NCBI GenBank assembly: GCA_965247775.1
Contig: OZ252031.1
Coordinates: 2,046,001 to 2,110,000, forward strand
Reading direction: 5' to 3'
Source of the DNA: G965247775 sp965247775
GTDB taxonomy: Bacteria > Chloroflexota > Dehalococcoidia > Bin125
Length of the DNA: 64,000 nt
The notes beneath the pieces were generated by a model. That model was not told the DNA's origin and did no database searches. It saw only the letters and a list, made by a program, of their open reading frames with translations. Position numbers and translations under genes: made by a program. Of this stretch, positions 53,251 through 61,907 are shown piece after piece (position 1 is the stretch's first letter; each line of letters opens with the position of its first letter).

Positions 53251-54030
53251 GTGATCAAGCGCCGCGCCGCTCCCCCGCCCCCAGCGGATCGGGGGCGGGC
53301 GACGGACGCAGCAGCGGCAACGCCAGCAGCGGGGACACCTTGGCTCGTCTGGCACCGCGCGGGGAACAACCAGGCCAGTTGGCGGCGGGCCCTCGCCTCC
53401 AGCGCGGACTACCTGGAGATCGACGTCTGGCTGCAAGGCCGGCGAATCGCGTCGCACCACGACCCCCTGCTCCACCGTCGTCTGCCCTTCCTCACCCAGC
53501 AGCATCGCCTGCCCCGGCTGCGGCTGCCCGGGCGCGGCCTCTGGCTGGACGACGTTGACGCCCGCGGTCGTGTCTTCTTGGACATCAAAGACCCCCGGCC
53601 GGAGGCCCTGCCCGCTCTGCTGCGGGCGCTCGACGCCGGCGGCAGCCGCGACGGCGCCGTCGCCTCCACCCCCCACTGGGCGCAGCTCGATCGCCTGGTA
53701 CGGCTGGCGCCCGACATCGGCCGGTTCTACACCCTCCCGCGCCCCCCCTGGCAACCCTGGCGACGTACCGCGGGGGACCCACTCGCCTGGACCGCTTATC
53801 AGCGCCGCGTGACCGACGGGCGTGCGGGAGCGGGTGTGTCGCTGCATCGCGATCTCGCAACGCCGGAGCGACTCGGAATCCTGCAGGCGGCCGGGCTGCG
53901 GGCGATCTGTTACCCGATCAATGACTTCCAGGAAGGGCGCCGGCTGCTGCGCTGGGGCGCGGGTGGGCTCACCTCGGACCGGGCCGGTCTGATCCAACGC
54001 TGGCGGGATCAGTGGGCGCGGGGGGACTGA
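53251..54030 (+). CDS. glycerophosphodiester phosphodiesterase-like protein
   Basis: 259 residues from a GTG. The GDPD pattern is recognisable: WHRAGNN, then YLEIDVWLQGRRIASHHDPL with the metal-binding E-x-D and the H-D-P signature, and FLDIKDP later. It is shorter than well-studied GDPDs and some spacing is compressed. No signal peptide. The last 62 nt overlap the convergent ModE-like gene. Confidence 0.8.
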   Translation: MIKRRAAPPPPADRGRATDAAAATPAAGTPWLVWHRAGNNQASWRRALASSADYLEIDVWLQGRRIASHHDPLLHRRLPFLTQQHRLPRLRLPGRGLWLDDVDARGRVFLDIKDPRPEALPALLRALDAGGSRDGAVASTPHWAQLDRLVRLAPDIGRFYTLPRPPWQPWRRTAGDPLAWTAYQRRVTDGRAGAGVSLHRDLATPERLGILQAAGLRAICYPINDFQEGRRLLRWGAGGLTSDRAGLIQRWRDQWARGD

Positions 54031-54352
54031 AGCGAGCGTCGTAAAGGGCGGCGAAGGCCTGCTGCGCCTCGTCGGCGAAGCGCTGGTAGCGCCGCACCAG
54101 GTCCCGGCCCGGCGGCGTCAGTCGGGACCTGCCGCCGCCGGCGCCTCCCGCCGCGCTCTCCACCAACGCCAGGCCCAGATTGCGCTCCAGGTCGCGGACC
54201 TTGCCCCAGGCCCGGCGGTAGCTCAGCCCCATCCGCTCGGCCGCCGCCGAGAGCGATCCCGTCTCATCCACGGCGGCCAGCAGCCGCGCGCGGAAGTCAC
54301 TCATCGCCAGGCGGTCGTCCTCTTCCAGCCAGAGCTTGCACCGAGGCTGCAC
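53969..54352 (-). CDS. ModE-type winged-helix regulator (DNA-binding domain only)
   Basis: 127 residues matching the N-terminal LysR-like domain of ModE: LLAAVDETGSLSAAAERMGLSYRRAWGKVRDLE, then VESAAGGAGGGRSRLTPPGRDLVRRY. There is no molybdate-binding MOP domain. The start is set at the GTG preceded by GGAGG with a 5-nt gap; a longer frame reaches 54445. Target genes unknown. The MobA-like gene 5 kb away hints at molybdenum-related metabolism in the region. Confidence 0.82.
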   Translation of the reverse strand: MQPRCKLWLEEDDRLAMSDFRARLLAAVDETGSLSAAAERMGLSYRRAWGKVRDLERNLGLALVESAAGGAGGGRSRLTPPGRDLVRRYQRFADEAQQAFAALYDARFSPPAPTDPASVGSDRPGPR

Positions 54353-54416
54353 GACTGCCTCCGGGCGCCATGCTAGCCGCCCCTGCCTCGGCGCGGCCCT
54401 GTCCGCCCGGCGTTCA

Positions 54417-54422
54417 TATACT
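54417..54422 (+). promoter_or_regulatory. -10-like hexamer 7 nt before an ATG
   Basis: TATACT followed by GCGCACC and the methyltransferase ATG. No ribosome-binding site fits in the gap. Best single example of the leaderless pattern. Confidence 0.6.
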
Positions 54423-54429
54423 GCGCACC

Positions 54430-55632
54430 ATGCGCTCGCCTGCACCGCGTGACGCCGTCCCGACCGGACGAGACCCCTTTCGCGTCGGTCCCGCCGCCGC
54501 CAGCTTGCTGGCGCGGCGGCTTGCGCACCGGATCCGCGCGGAGGGCCCGATCACCTTCGCCGCCTTCAGCGAGGCCGCCCTCTACGACCCCGACGCCGGC
54601 TACTACCGCTGCGGCCGCCCCACGGTGGGCCGCGAGGGTGACTTCCTCACCAGCCCAGAGCTGCATCCGTTGTTCGGATATGCGGTCGCCGCCTTCGCCG
54701 CCGCCGATTGGGATGCGCGTGGAGGGCCCGATCCCTACACCCTCTGCGACGTCGGGCCGGGCAGCGGGGCGCTGATGGAGAGCGCGCTCGCGTGGGCCGC
54801 GGCGCAGCGCCCCGATTTCGCGGCGGCCCTGCACGCCTTGCTCGTCGAGCCCGACGCCACCGCGCAGCAACACCAGCGCAGGCGCCTCGGCACGTCTTCC
54901 GGCCGCATCGACTGGCGGGAGACGATCGCGATGGTCAGGCCGCTGCGTGGGCTCGTCGTGGCCAACGAACTCCTCGACGCGCAACCTGTGCACCGCCTGC
55001 GCTGGGCGGGTCAAGGTTGGCGAGAACTCTTCGTCGATCTGGACGGCGACGGCGGCTTCCGTGATCGGTCCGGCCCGGTCAGCGACGCCGCCCTGCTCGA
55101 GCCGCTGCAGGGGCTGACCCCAGCGCCCGGCCAGATCGCGGAGGTCTGCCCCGGCCTGGCCCGGCTTATCGGCGACCTCGCCGCGGCGCTGGCCGAGGGC
55201 CTGCTCTGCTGCTTCGACTACGGCGACCGCCGCGCCCGGCTGTACGCGCCCTGGCGGCGGGCCGGCACGCTGATGACGTTCCGGCGGCACACCCCCGGCG
55301 CCGACCCGTACCTGCGCATCGGCGAGCAAGACATCACCTGCCACGTGGACGTCGATACGGTCCTGCAAGCGGCCAGGGACGCCGGCCTGCAGCCGTACCC
55401 CGTCCGCAGCCAGGCGGAGTGGCTCGCGGCGATGGGCGCCACCATGCTCACGCCCGTGGCCAGCGTCCCCGGGGGACCCGAACTCGACGACCACCTGGCG
55501 CGGCGTCGCGCCGTGCAGCTCCTGAGCGACCCAGCCGGGCTGGGGCGAATCCAGGTGATGGCCTTCGCTCGCGGCGCCGCCCCCACGCTGCCGGGCATCG
55601 GCGCCGCCGACGCCAACGGAGGTTGCGCGTGA
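54430..55632 (+). CDS. MidA/NDUFAF7-like SAM-dependent methyltransferase
   Basis: 400 residues. Family landmarks are ITFAAFSEAALYDPDAGYY near the start, GREGDFLTSPELHPLFG, the SAM-binding CDVGPGSGALMESAL and VVANELLDAQPVHRL. Mitochondrial homologs methylate a complex I subunit; the bacterial target is not known. It starts right after a -10-like element. The stop overlaps the peroxiredoxin start. Confidence 0.9.
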   Translation: MRSPAPRDAVPTGRDPFRVGPAAASLLARRLAHRIRAEGPITFAAFSEAALYDPDAGYYRCGRPTVGREGDFLTSPELHPLFGYAVAAFAAADWDARGGPDPYTLCDVGPGSGALMESALAWAAAQRPDFAAALHALLVEPDATAQQHQRRRLGTSSGRIDWRETIAMVRPLRGLVVANELLDAQPVHRLRWAGQGWRELFVDLDGDGGFRDRSGPVSDAALLEPLQGLTPAPGQIAEVCPGLARLIGDLAAALAEGLLCCFDYGDRRARLYAPWRRAGTLMTFRRHTPGADPYLRIGEQDITCHVDVDTVLQAARDAGLQPYPVRSQAEWLAAMGATMLTPVASVPGGPELDDHLARRRAVQLLSDPAGLGRIQVMAFARGAAPTLPGIGAADANGGCA

Positions 55633-56090
55633 GTCCGCTGGAGCCTGGCGCAGCGCTACCCGACGTGACGCTGGACGGACCGGAGGGACCTGTGCGCCTG
55701 CGCGACGCCGCGGCCGCGGGCCCGCTCGTCGTGGCGTTCTACGCGGAGGACGCCACTCCCACCTGCACGGCGCAGCTCTGCACCTTCCGCGATGACTTCG
55801 CGCTGATCCGGGAGATCGGCGCGACGCTCGTCGCGATCAGCGCCGACGGCACCGCCTCGCACGCACGCTTCGCCGCCGCCCACGGCTTCCCCTTCCCCCT
55901 CCTCAGCGACCCGGACCTTGTCGCCGCCCGCGCCTTCGGGGTCATGGCGCCGGAGGGCAGGCGCAGCGTGCGCGCCGTATTCGTGGCCGATGGGTCCGGC
56001 ACGATCCGCGCCGCGTTGCCGCACTACAACCCCGCCAATCTGAAACAGTACGAGGCCATCTTCAGGGCGTTAGGCGTCGGCTTGGGTTAG
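55629..56090 (+). CDS. peroxiredoxin (BCP/PrxQ type)
   Basis: 153-residue thiol peroxidase. The peroxidatic cysteine is C46 (ATPTCTAQLC) with a candidate resolving cysteine C51 five residues on, as in BCP. The other active-site residues fit (PLVVAFYAEDATPTC). It uses ordinary cysteine, unlike the predicted selenoprotein peroxiredoxin in the same window. A GTG start overlaps the methyltransferase stop. Confidence 0.92.
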   Translation: MSPLEPGAALPDVTLDGPEGPVRLRDAAAAGPLVVAFYAEDATPTCTAQLCTFRDDFALIREIGATLVAISADGTASHARFAAAHGFPFPLLSDPDLVAARAFGVMAPEGRRSVRAVFVADGSGTIRAALPHYNPANLKQYEAIFRALGVGLG

Positions 56091-56099
56091 CGTGGGCGC

Positions 56100-57332
56100 A
56101 TGCAGATGCGCCTTGATCTGAACCGCCGCACGCGGGCCCGGGAGGCGGCCGTACGCGCCGCCGTTGAGGGCGCCGGCGTGGTCACTGAGATCCAGATCGA
56201 GCTGTGCGAAATCCCCGCCCCCACCCACGCCGAAGCCGCACGCGGCGAGGCCGTGGCCCGCTGGCTACGCAGCAGCGGCTGCGACGTTGATCAGGATGAG
56301 GCGGGCAACGTGGTCGCCCGCCGGCCGGGGCGATCCGGCGGGCCAGCCGTGGCCCTGTCCGCGCACCTGGACACCGTTTTTCCCGCCGATCAGCCGGTAG
56401 GCGTGGCCCGAGCGGGAGAGCCCGACCCCTACCGCGAGCCCGGCGCGATCGTACCGGCGGGGGAGTTGCACGCCCCCGGCATCGGCGACGACTCGGCCGG
56501 CCTGGCGGCGCTGATCGGCGTGGCCCGGGCGCTCGCCTTCGCCGACGCCTCCACCGAGCGCGACGTGCTCTTCGTCGCCACGGTCGGGGAGGAGGGACGC
56601 GGCAATCTGCGCGGCGCGCGTCACCTCTTCCAGCAGCCCCTGGGGCGCGAACTGACGGCGTTCATCACCGTGGACCACCCTGAGAGCGACGCGATCGTCC
56701 ATCGCGGCGTCGCCAGCCGCCGTTACGCGGTGGAGTTCCAGGGCCCTGGCGGCCATTCCTGGGGGCATTTCGGCCGCTACAACGCCGGTCTGGCGTTGGC
56801 CGCGGCGGCTCGGCGCATCGGCGCCATCGACCCGCCGGCCGTCCCCCGCACGACCTGCAACATCGGCGTCATGGCGGCAGGTCGCGCCGTCAACGCGATC
56901 CCCGAGCAGGCGCGCATGGAGGTCGACCTGCGCAGCGAGAGCATGCGCGAACTCGATCGCCTCGATGCCGCCGTGCGGGCCGCGATCACGGCCGGGCAGC
57001 GCGAGGAGCTGGCCCAGCACCCCTGCGACAGCGCCAGCGTCCAGGTGGACTGCATCGGCGACCGGCCCGGCGGCGAGACTTCCGCCGATGCGCCCCTCGT
57101 GGCGGCGGCCCGCCGGGCGCTGGAGGGCGCCGGCTTCCGCACCCGCCTCGCCGCCTCCTCCACCGACGCCAACGCGGCGATGGCCGCCGGCGTGCCCGCT
57201 ATCTGCCTGGGCTGGGGCGGCCGCTGCGGCGATCAGCACAGCGCGCGCGAGTGGTTCGCCCCCGCCGGCCGCGAGCGGACACTATCGGCGCTGACGGCGC
57301 TGCTGCTCGACCTGGCCGACGCGGCGAACTGA
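56100..57332 (+). CDS. M20-family metallopeptidase
   Basis: 410-residue two-domain zinc peptidase or deacylase. Metal ligands: H89 and D91 (SAHLDTVFP), D130/D131 (GIGDDSAGLA), E164/E165 (GEEGRGN); the dimerisation domain sits between about 200 and 305. The final block GDQHSAREWF carries the last histidine. Closest in style to PepT/ArgE-type peptidases. Substrate unknown. Confidence 0.9.
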   Translation: MQMRLDLNRRTRAREAAVRAAVEGAGVVTEIQIELCEIPAPTHAEAARGEAVARWLRSSGCDVDQDEAGNVVARRPGRSGGPAVALSAHLDTVFPADQPVGVARAGEPDPYREPGAIVPAGELHAPGIGDDSAGLAALIGVARALAFADASTERDVLFVATVGEEGRGNLRGARHLFQQPLGRELTAFITVDHPESDAIVHRGVASRRYAVEFQGPGGHSWGHFGRYNAGLALAAAARRIGAIDPPAVPRTTCNIGVMAAGRAVNAIPEQARMEVDLRSESMRELDRLDAAVRAAITAGQREELAQHPCDSASVQVDCIGDRPGGETSADAPLVAAARRALEGAGFRTRLAASSTDANAAMAAGVPAICLGWGGRCGDQHSAREWFAPAGRERTLSALTALLLDLADAAN

Positions 57333-57365
57333 GCGCGCCGGGGGGGCTCCGGTCCGCGGGGCCCG

Positions 57366-57371
57366 TACACT
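57366..57371 (+). promoter_or_regulatory. -10-like hexamer 6 nt before an ATG
   Basis: TACACT, then AGCGGT and the ATG of the IscU-like gene. Same spacing class as the sites at 29598 and 54417. Confidence 0.5.
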
Positions 57372-57377
57372 AGCGGT

Positions 57378-57758
57378 ATGGACGCCGCCGACTACAACGA
57401 GACCGTCCTCGATCACTTCCGCAACCCCCGCAACGCCGGCGACCTGCCCGAGGCCAACGCCGTGGGCGAGGATCGCAACCCCGTCTGTGGCGACCAGATG
57501 CGTCTCATGCTGCGCATCGAGGACGGGGTGATCCGCCGCGCCACCTTCCTCACGCGAGGCTGCGGCGCCGCCATCGCGACCAGTTCCATCGCCACGGAAC
57601 TCCTGACGGGACGGTCCGTCGCCGATGCCCGCGCGTTCACGCGCCGGGACTTCGTTGAGGCCGTGGGCGGCTTGCCCAAGAGCAAGGTCCACTGCTCGGT
57701 CCTGGCCGCCGGGGCACTGAAGAAGGCCTTGGCGGCGTACGACGCCGCCCTGGGCTAG
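57378..57758 (+). CDS. IscU/NifU-type Fe-S scaffold, second copy
   Basis: 126 residues. Cluster ligands C37 and D39 (NPVCGDQ), C62 (RGCGAAIATSS) and C106 (LPKSKVHCSVLA). The HC motif with LP.SK before it and the absence of the SufU insertion mark it as the IscU/NifU-N type, distinct from the SufU in the Suf operon. It stands alone, without IscS or HscA. It may serve a particular Fe-S target. Confidence 0.9.
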   Translation: MDAADYNETVLDHFRNPRNAGDLPEANAVGEDRNPVCGDQMRLMLRIEDGVIRRATFLTRGCGAAIATSSIATELLTGRSVADARAFTRRDFVEAVGGLPKSKVHCSVLAAGALKKALAAYDAALG

Positions 57759-57761
57759 CGC

Positions 57762-58424
57762 ATGGCACTCCCCGCACGGGCGGACGGTGGCGTGGTGCTC
57801 GTTGCGGATGCGCGCCCGGCCCGTCTGGTCCGCCGGCCCGGCCTCCCCAGCGCGCTCGCGCAGGCGTTGGCGGCCAGTGCGGCGGCCGGGCCGGAGTCCT
57901 CCGCCGGCCTTGCTGGCGTGCTCGCGAGTGGCCGCGACCAGCGCCTGACGGCTGCCCTCCTGGCGCTCGATGCACGCCTGATCCTGGTCGCCGCGGGCGG
58001 GGAGACGCCTCAGCCGCTCGACGATCGCCTCACTACCGACGGCCGCGTGCTGCCGCGCCCGGGCGAGCGTCTCATCGGCGTTGCGGTCAGAGCGCCGCAG
58101 GGCAGGTCGGCCTACGCGGAGGCGCCGGGGGGCGGGGGCCCGGGGCTGGCCGCCGTCCTCCACGTGGAGCGGGCGCGCGCGCCTCGCATCCTCAACGCTG
58201 CCCTCGTGTGGTGGGGGCTGGCGCCGGCGCCGTTCCGGGGCCCGCAATTGGCCGCGGTGCTACGCGGACGCCGCCCCGAGGCGGCCCTGTTCGATCTCGC
58301 GGCGCAGACCGCCCGCAGCGAGGCCACACCGGCGGGGGCCGGCGGCGAACTCCTCAGCGAACGGCTGGATGCCGCCGCCGCACTTTGCCGTCAGCTTGTC
58401 GCCTCGCTCGTTGCGCCGCGTTGA
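57762..58424 (+). CDS. hypothetical protein, possibly degenerate FAD-binding subunit of a molybdenum hydroxylase
   Basis: 220 residues, family uncertain. The middle (RLILVAAGGETPQPLDDRLTTDGRVLPRPGERLIGVAVRAP) and end (ALVWWGLAPAPFRGPQLAAVL, then a helical tail) loosely resemble the second and third domains of CoxM/xanthine dehydrogenase FAD subunits. The N-terminal FAD-binding GG.TDL region is missing. A MobA-like gene 1 kb downstream would fit such a context. It is tightly spaced with the IscU-like gene (3 nt). Confidence 0.4.
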   Translation: MALPARADGGVVLVADARPARLVRRPGLPSALAQALAASAAAGPESSAGLAGVLASGRDQRLTAALLALDARLILVAAGGETPQPLDDRLTTDGRVLPRPGERLIGVAVRAPQGRSAYAEAPGGGGPGLAAVLHVERARAPRILNAALVWWGLAPAPFRGPQLAAVLRGRRPEAALFDLAAQTARSEATPAGAGGELLSERLDAAAALCRQLVASLVAPR

Positions 58425-58451
58425 TCGCTATCCTGCCGCGCGGAGGCGCAG

Positions 58452-59381
58452 ATGGAGATCGGGCTCTCGGTCACTTCGGCCTACCCGCGCGACGTCGCAG
58501 CACGGGTCGCGGCGCGCTGGGTCGTGGAGCGCGCCGCTGCCGCGCGCGAGGCGGGCTTCGCCTCCTTCTCGCTCGGAGACCACCACGCCACGCCGAGCCA
58601 TCACATGCAGAACGTGCCCACACTCGCGCGCTGCCTGCCAGAGCTGGGCGACATGCCCGTGCTGCCCCTGTTCCTGCTCCCCCTCTGGCCGCCCGTGCTG
58701 CTGGCGGAGCAGATCGGCACACTGGCGGCGCTGGCGCAGGGTCCGCTGGACTGCATCCTCGCGGTCGGCGCCGACGCCAACCAGTTCGCGCCCTTCGGCG
58801 TGGGGCTGGACGAGCGCCGCGACCGTATGGAGGAGGCTGTACCGCTGCTGCGCCGCCTGTTGACGGAAGACCGCATCAGCCACCGAGGTCACTACTGGCG
58901 CTTGGACGACGTGACCATCAACCCTCGCCCGGATCGATCGCCTCGCTTCTGGATCGGCGCGCACGTGCCCGTCGCCGTACGGCGCGCCGGCCGTCTCGGC
59001 GACGCCTGGATCGCGGGCCCCGGCGAGACGACGGCGCAGCTGCGCGACGCCCTCGCCTCCTTCCGCGAGGCGGCGGACGGAGCCGACCGGCTGGGTCAAA
59101 TCGATGTCTTCCCCATCCGCCGCGACGTCTACATCGGCGAGTCCGACGCGGAGGCGGCGGAAACCGCCCGTCCCGTCATCGAGGCGGGCTACCGCGGCTT
59201 CGACCCGGAGGTGCTGATCGTGGCTGGGCCCGGGACGGCCATCGCGCGGCTGCGCGAGATCGAAGCGATGGGCTTCGACCACACGCTGCTGCGCTTCCTG
59301 CCCGTGGGCCAGGAGAAGATCCTGGCCTCGATCGAGCGGGTGGGACGGGAGCTGATCCCCGCCCTGCGGCGCGGCGCGTGA
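58452..59381 (+). CDS. LLM-class flavin/F420-dependent oxidoreductase
   Basis: 309-residue luciferase-like TIM barrel enzyme. Typical features: FASFSLGDHHATPSHHMQNV, LAALAQGPLDCILAVGAD, and the RRLLTEDRISHRGHYWRLDD block. GGAGG precedes the ATG. Since cofE and npdG are present, F420 is the likely cofactor, though FMN cannot be excluded. The stop overlaps the nucleotidyltransferase start. Confidence 0.88.
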   Translation: MEIGLSVTSAYPRDVAARVAARWVVERAAAAREAGFASFSLGDHHATPSHHMQNVPTLARCLPELGDMPVLPLFLLPLWPPVLLAEQIGTLAALAQGPLDCILAVGADANQFAPFGVGLDERRDRMEEAVPLLRRLLTEDRISHRGHYWRLDDVTINPRPDRSPRFWIGAHVPVAVRRAGRLGDAWIAGPGETTAQLRDALASFREAADGADRLGQIDVFPIRRDVYIGESDAEAAETARPVIEAGYRGFDPEVLIVAGPGTAIARLREIEAMGFDHTLLRFLPVGQEKILASIERVGRELIPALRRGA

Positions 59382-59977
59382 GTCCCCGCACGGGAGCGGT
59401 GGCGGCGCTGATCCTGGCGGCCGGCGCATCGAGCCGCATGGGCGAGCCCAAGGCGCTGCTCGACTGGGGCGGCAAGCCGCTGCTGCAACACCAGATCCAC
59501 GAATTGACCGCCGCCGGCTGCGAGCCCGTGCACGTGGTCCTCGGGCACGAGGCGCAACGGATCAAGGAATCGGTATGCTGCCCGGAGCCGTGCCGTTTGC
59601 TGCTGAACGCGCAGTACATGGCGGGTCGGGCGTCATCCGTGCGGGCCGGCGCCGCCACCCTGCCGGACGACGCCGCGGCGGTCGTGATCGCCAGCGTCGA
59701 CACCCCCTGCCGCGCCACCACGGTGCGGACGCTGATTCAGGCCTGGCGCGCAGGCGACGCGGCCATCGTCGTGCCGCGGCGGGAGGGACGGAACGGGCAC
59801 CCGGCCGTGTTCGACGGCGCCCTGCTGCCAGAGCTGCGCGCAGTCGAGGAGCGCCACGAGGGGTTGCGCGCGGTGCGTCGCGCGCACGTGCAGGCCACCC
59901 AGTTCCTGGGCATGGACGACCCCCTCGTCGGTCTCGATCTGAATACCCCCGAAGACTACGAAGCGGCGCGTCCCTAG
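59378..59977 (+). CDS. MobA/MocA-like nucleotidyltransferase
   Basis: 199 residues. NTP-binding signature LILAAGASSRMGEPKALLDWGGKPLL, then GRASSVRAGAATL and a VIASVDTPC block. The sequence fits the molybdenum cofactor cytidylyltransferase group (MocA/CoxD-like) better than CofC. A GTG start overlaps the LLM gene, so the two are co-translated. A role in Mo cofactor or another nucleotide-linked cofactor is inferred. Confidence 0.85.
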   Translation: MSPRTGAVAALILAAGASSRMGEPKALLDWGGKPLLQHQIHELTAAGCEPVHVVLGHEAQRIKESVCCPEPCRLLLNAQYMAGRASSVRAGAATLPDDAAAVVIASVDTPCRATTVRTLIQAWRAGDAAIVVPRREGRNGHPAVFDGALLPELRAVEERHEGLRAVRRAHVQATQFLGMDDPLVGLDLNTPEDYEAARP

Positions 59978-60029
59978 CCTCCCAGCCTGGTATCATCCCC
60001 CGCGACGCGCGCCCGGCGGGAGAGACACG

Positions 60030-61037
60030 ATGGCGATCCCCATCAAAGAGGCCGTACAGGTCGGCAAGTACATCGCCAAGCAGCGCCTCACGCGCCGTGA
60101 GCGCTACCCGCTGGTGCTCATGCTGGAGCCGCTCTACCGCTGCAACTTGGCCTGCGCCGGCTGCGGCAAGATTCAGCACCCCGACGAGATCCTCAAGGCG
60201 CAGCTCACGCCGGAGCAGGCCTGGGCCGCCGTGGACGAGTGCGGCGCCCCCATCGTCTCCATCCCCGGCGGCGAGCCGCTGCTGCACCCGGAGATCGACC
60301 GCATCGTGGAGGGGCTGATCGAGCGCAAGAAGTTCATCTACCTCTGCACCAACGCGATCCTGCTGCAGCACAAGATGGACCGCTTCCAGCCCAGCCCCTA
60401 CCTGACCTTCTCCGTCCACATGGACGGGGTCCGCGAGGACCACGACGCCTCCGTCTGCCGCGACGGCGTCTACGACGTCGCCGTGGCCGCGATCAAGGAA
60501 GCCAAGGCGCGCGGCTTCCGCGTGACCACCAACAGCACCTTCTTCCTCGGGGCCGACGCCGTCCGCGCGCGGCAGATGTTCGACGAGATGATGGCCATCG
60601 GTGTGGACGGGCTGATGATCTCCCCGGGCTACGCCTACGAGAAGGCGCCGGATCAGGAGCACTTCCTGCAGCGCGAGCAGACGAAGCAGCTCTTCCGCGA
60701 CATCCTGCAGGACCCGCCCGACGCCTGGACCTTCAACCACAGCGAACTCTTCCTGGACTTCCTCAAGGGCGAGATCGAGTACGAGTGCACGCCCTGGGGA
60801 AACCCCACCTACTCGGTGCTGGGCTGGCAGCGGCCCTGCTACCTCCTGGACGAGGGCTACGCCGACACCTTCCAGGAGCTGATGGACGAGACCGCCTGGG
60901 ACGACTACGGCCCGCAGAGCGGCAACCCCAAGTGCCAGCAGTGCATGGTCCACTCCGGCTTCGAGGCCACGGCGGTGATCGACGCCTCGACGAACCTCGG
61001 CCGCGGCCTGCGCACCCTCAAGAAGGCGCTCGTCTAG
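60030..61037 (+). CDS. hpnH: adenosylhopane synthase HpnH (radical SAM)
   Basis: Radical SAM enzyme that attaches an adenosyl group to diploptene, the first step to extended hopanoids. The cluster motif is C38-x3-C42-x2-C45 (CNLACAGC). GGEPLLHPEI and HMDGVREDHDASV are characteristic, and the C-terminal cysteine block reads NPKCQQCMVHSGFEATAV. 335 residues; GGGAGAG precedes the ATG. Heads the hpnH-hpnG-hpnA block. Confidence 0.96.
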   Translation: MAIPIKEAVQVGKYIAKQRLTRRERYPLVLMLEPLYRCNLACAGCGKIQHPDEILKAQLTPEQAWAAVDECGAPIVSIPGGEPLLHPEIDRIVEGLIERKKFIYLCTNAILLQHKMDRFQPSPYLTFSVHMDGVREDHDASVCRDGVYDVAVAAIKEAKARGFRVTTNSTFFLGADAVRARQMFDEMMAIGVDGLMISPGYAYEKAPDQEHFLQREQTKQLFRDILQDPPDAWTFNHSELFLDFLKGEIEYECTPWGNPTYSVLGWQRPCYLLDEGYADTFQELMDETAWDDYGPQSGNPKCQQCMVHSGFEATAVIDASTNLGRGLRTLKKALV

Positions 61038-61064
61038 CGCCGCCCCAGCAAGACCGGGCGCGCC

Positions 61065-61070
61065 TATCCT
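61065..61070 (+). promoter_or_regulatory. -10-like hexamer 9 nt before a GTG
   Basis: TATCCT followed by GAGGGCGAC and the hpnG GTG start. Similar placement to the other -10-like sites but with a slightly longer gap, and a weak GAGGG is present. Confidence 0.4.
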
Positions 61071-61079
61071 GAGGGCGAC

Positions 61080-61907
61080 GTGCTGACCATCGTCACGGCG
61101 CTGCCCTGGGAAGCGGCCCGCTTCCGATCGCGCCTGCGGGCGCGACGGCGAGTGGTGCTCGGTGACGGCGCATTCGCCTTGCGCGGGACGCGGGGCACGG
61201 TGGAGGCGCGCCTCCTCGTCACCGGGGCCGGCGAAAAACGCGCGGAGCGGGCGGCTGAGGCCCTCGCGACGCTGGAGCCGGCGGCCAGCGGCGTTCTCAG
61301 CGCGGGCGTGGCGGGCGCGCTCGACCCCACCCTGCGCCCGGGCGCGCTGGTCCTGGCCACGCGCGTGCAGCACCGGCGGGCGCGGGGAGGGCGGCGGGGA
61401 GCGGCGCTGCCCGTCGACCCGGAGTTCCGCGCCTGGCTGGCCCTGGCCTTGCGGGAGCGTGGACTGGAACCCCACGAGGGCGAACTCCTCTCGCGAGACC
61501 AGCCCCTGGCGAGCGCGGCGGAGAAGCGTCACGCGGCCGAGGAGTCACGCGCGCGGGCGGTGCAGATGGAGGACTACATCTGGGCGCAGTGGTCGGCGGC
61601 GCGGGGGCTGCCCTTCGCCTCGCTGCGGTCGGTCCTGGACCCGGCCACGGCCAGCCTGCCACGCCAAGCGCTGGCCTGGGATCCGGCCGGGCCCTCGCCG
61701 GGCACGCTGGCGCGTGCCCTAGCGCGACGGCCGCAGCTGATCTGGAGCCTCGTCCGTCTGGGCCGGCAGCGGCGCGCGGCCACCCAGGCGCTCGATGGGG
61801 CGCTGGAGGCGATCGTCGCCGCGGGATCGGCGCTGGCCGGCGGCATCGAGGCCGCGCCGGGCGCGCGAGCCGCGGCCACGCCGGGGGAAAGCGCCGGGCC
61901 GGCATGA
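61080..61907 (+). CDS. hpnG: hopanoid-associated phosphorylase HpnG
   Basis: Nucleoside phosphorylase-fold enzyme expected to remove adenine from adenosylhopane, giving the ribosyl-hopane intermediate. Family features: IVTALPWEAARFR at the start, LSAGVAGALDPTLRPG, and VQMEDYIWAQWSAARGLPFASLRSV. 275 residues from a GTG. Its stop overlaps the hpnA start by 4 nt. Confidence 0.9.
   Translation: MLTIVTALPWEAARFRSRLRARRRVVLGDGAFALRGTRGTVEARLLVTGAGEKRAERAAEALATLEPAASGVLSAGVAGALDPTLRPGALVLATRVQHRRARGGRRGAALPVDPEFRAWLALALRERGLEPHEGELLSRDQPLASAAEKRHAAEESRARAVQMEDYIWAQWSAARGLPFASLRSVLDPATASLPRQALAWDPAGPSPGTLARALARRPQLIWSLVRLGRQRRAATQALDGALEAIVAAGSALAGGIEAAPGARAAATPGESAGPA

Noticed and set aside
53969..54030. 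Overlap of the GDPD-like and ModE-like genes as a sign that one is false
   Set aside because: Both ends match family C-termini in length, and short convergent overlaps also occur at glnB/clpS and truB/cupin in this window.
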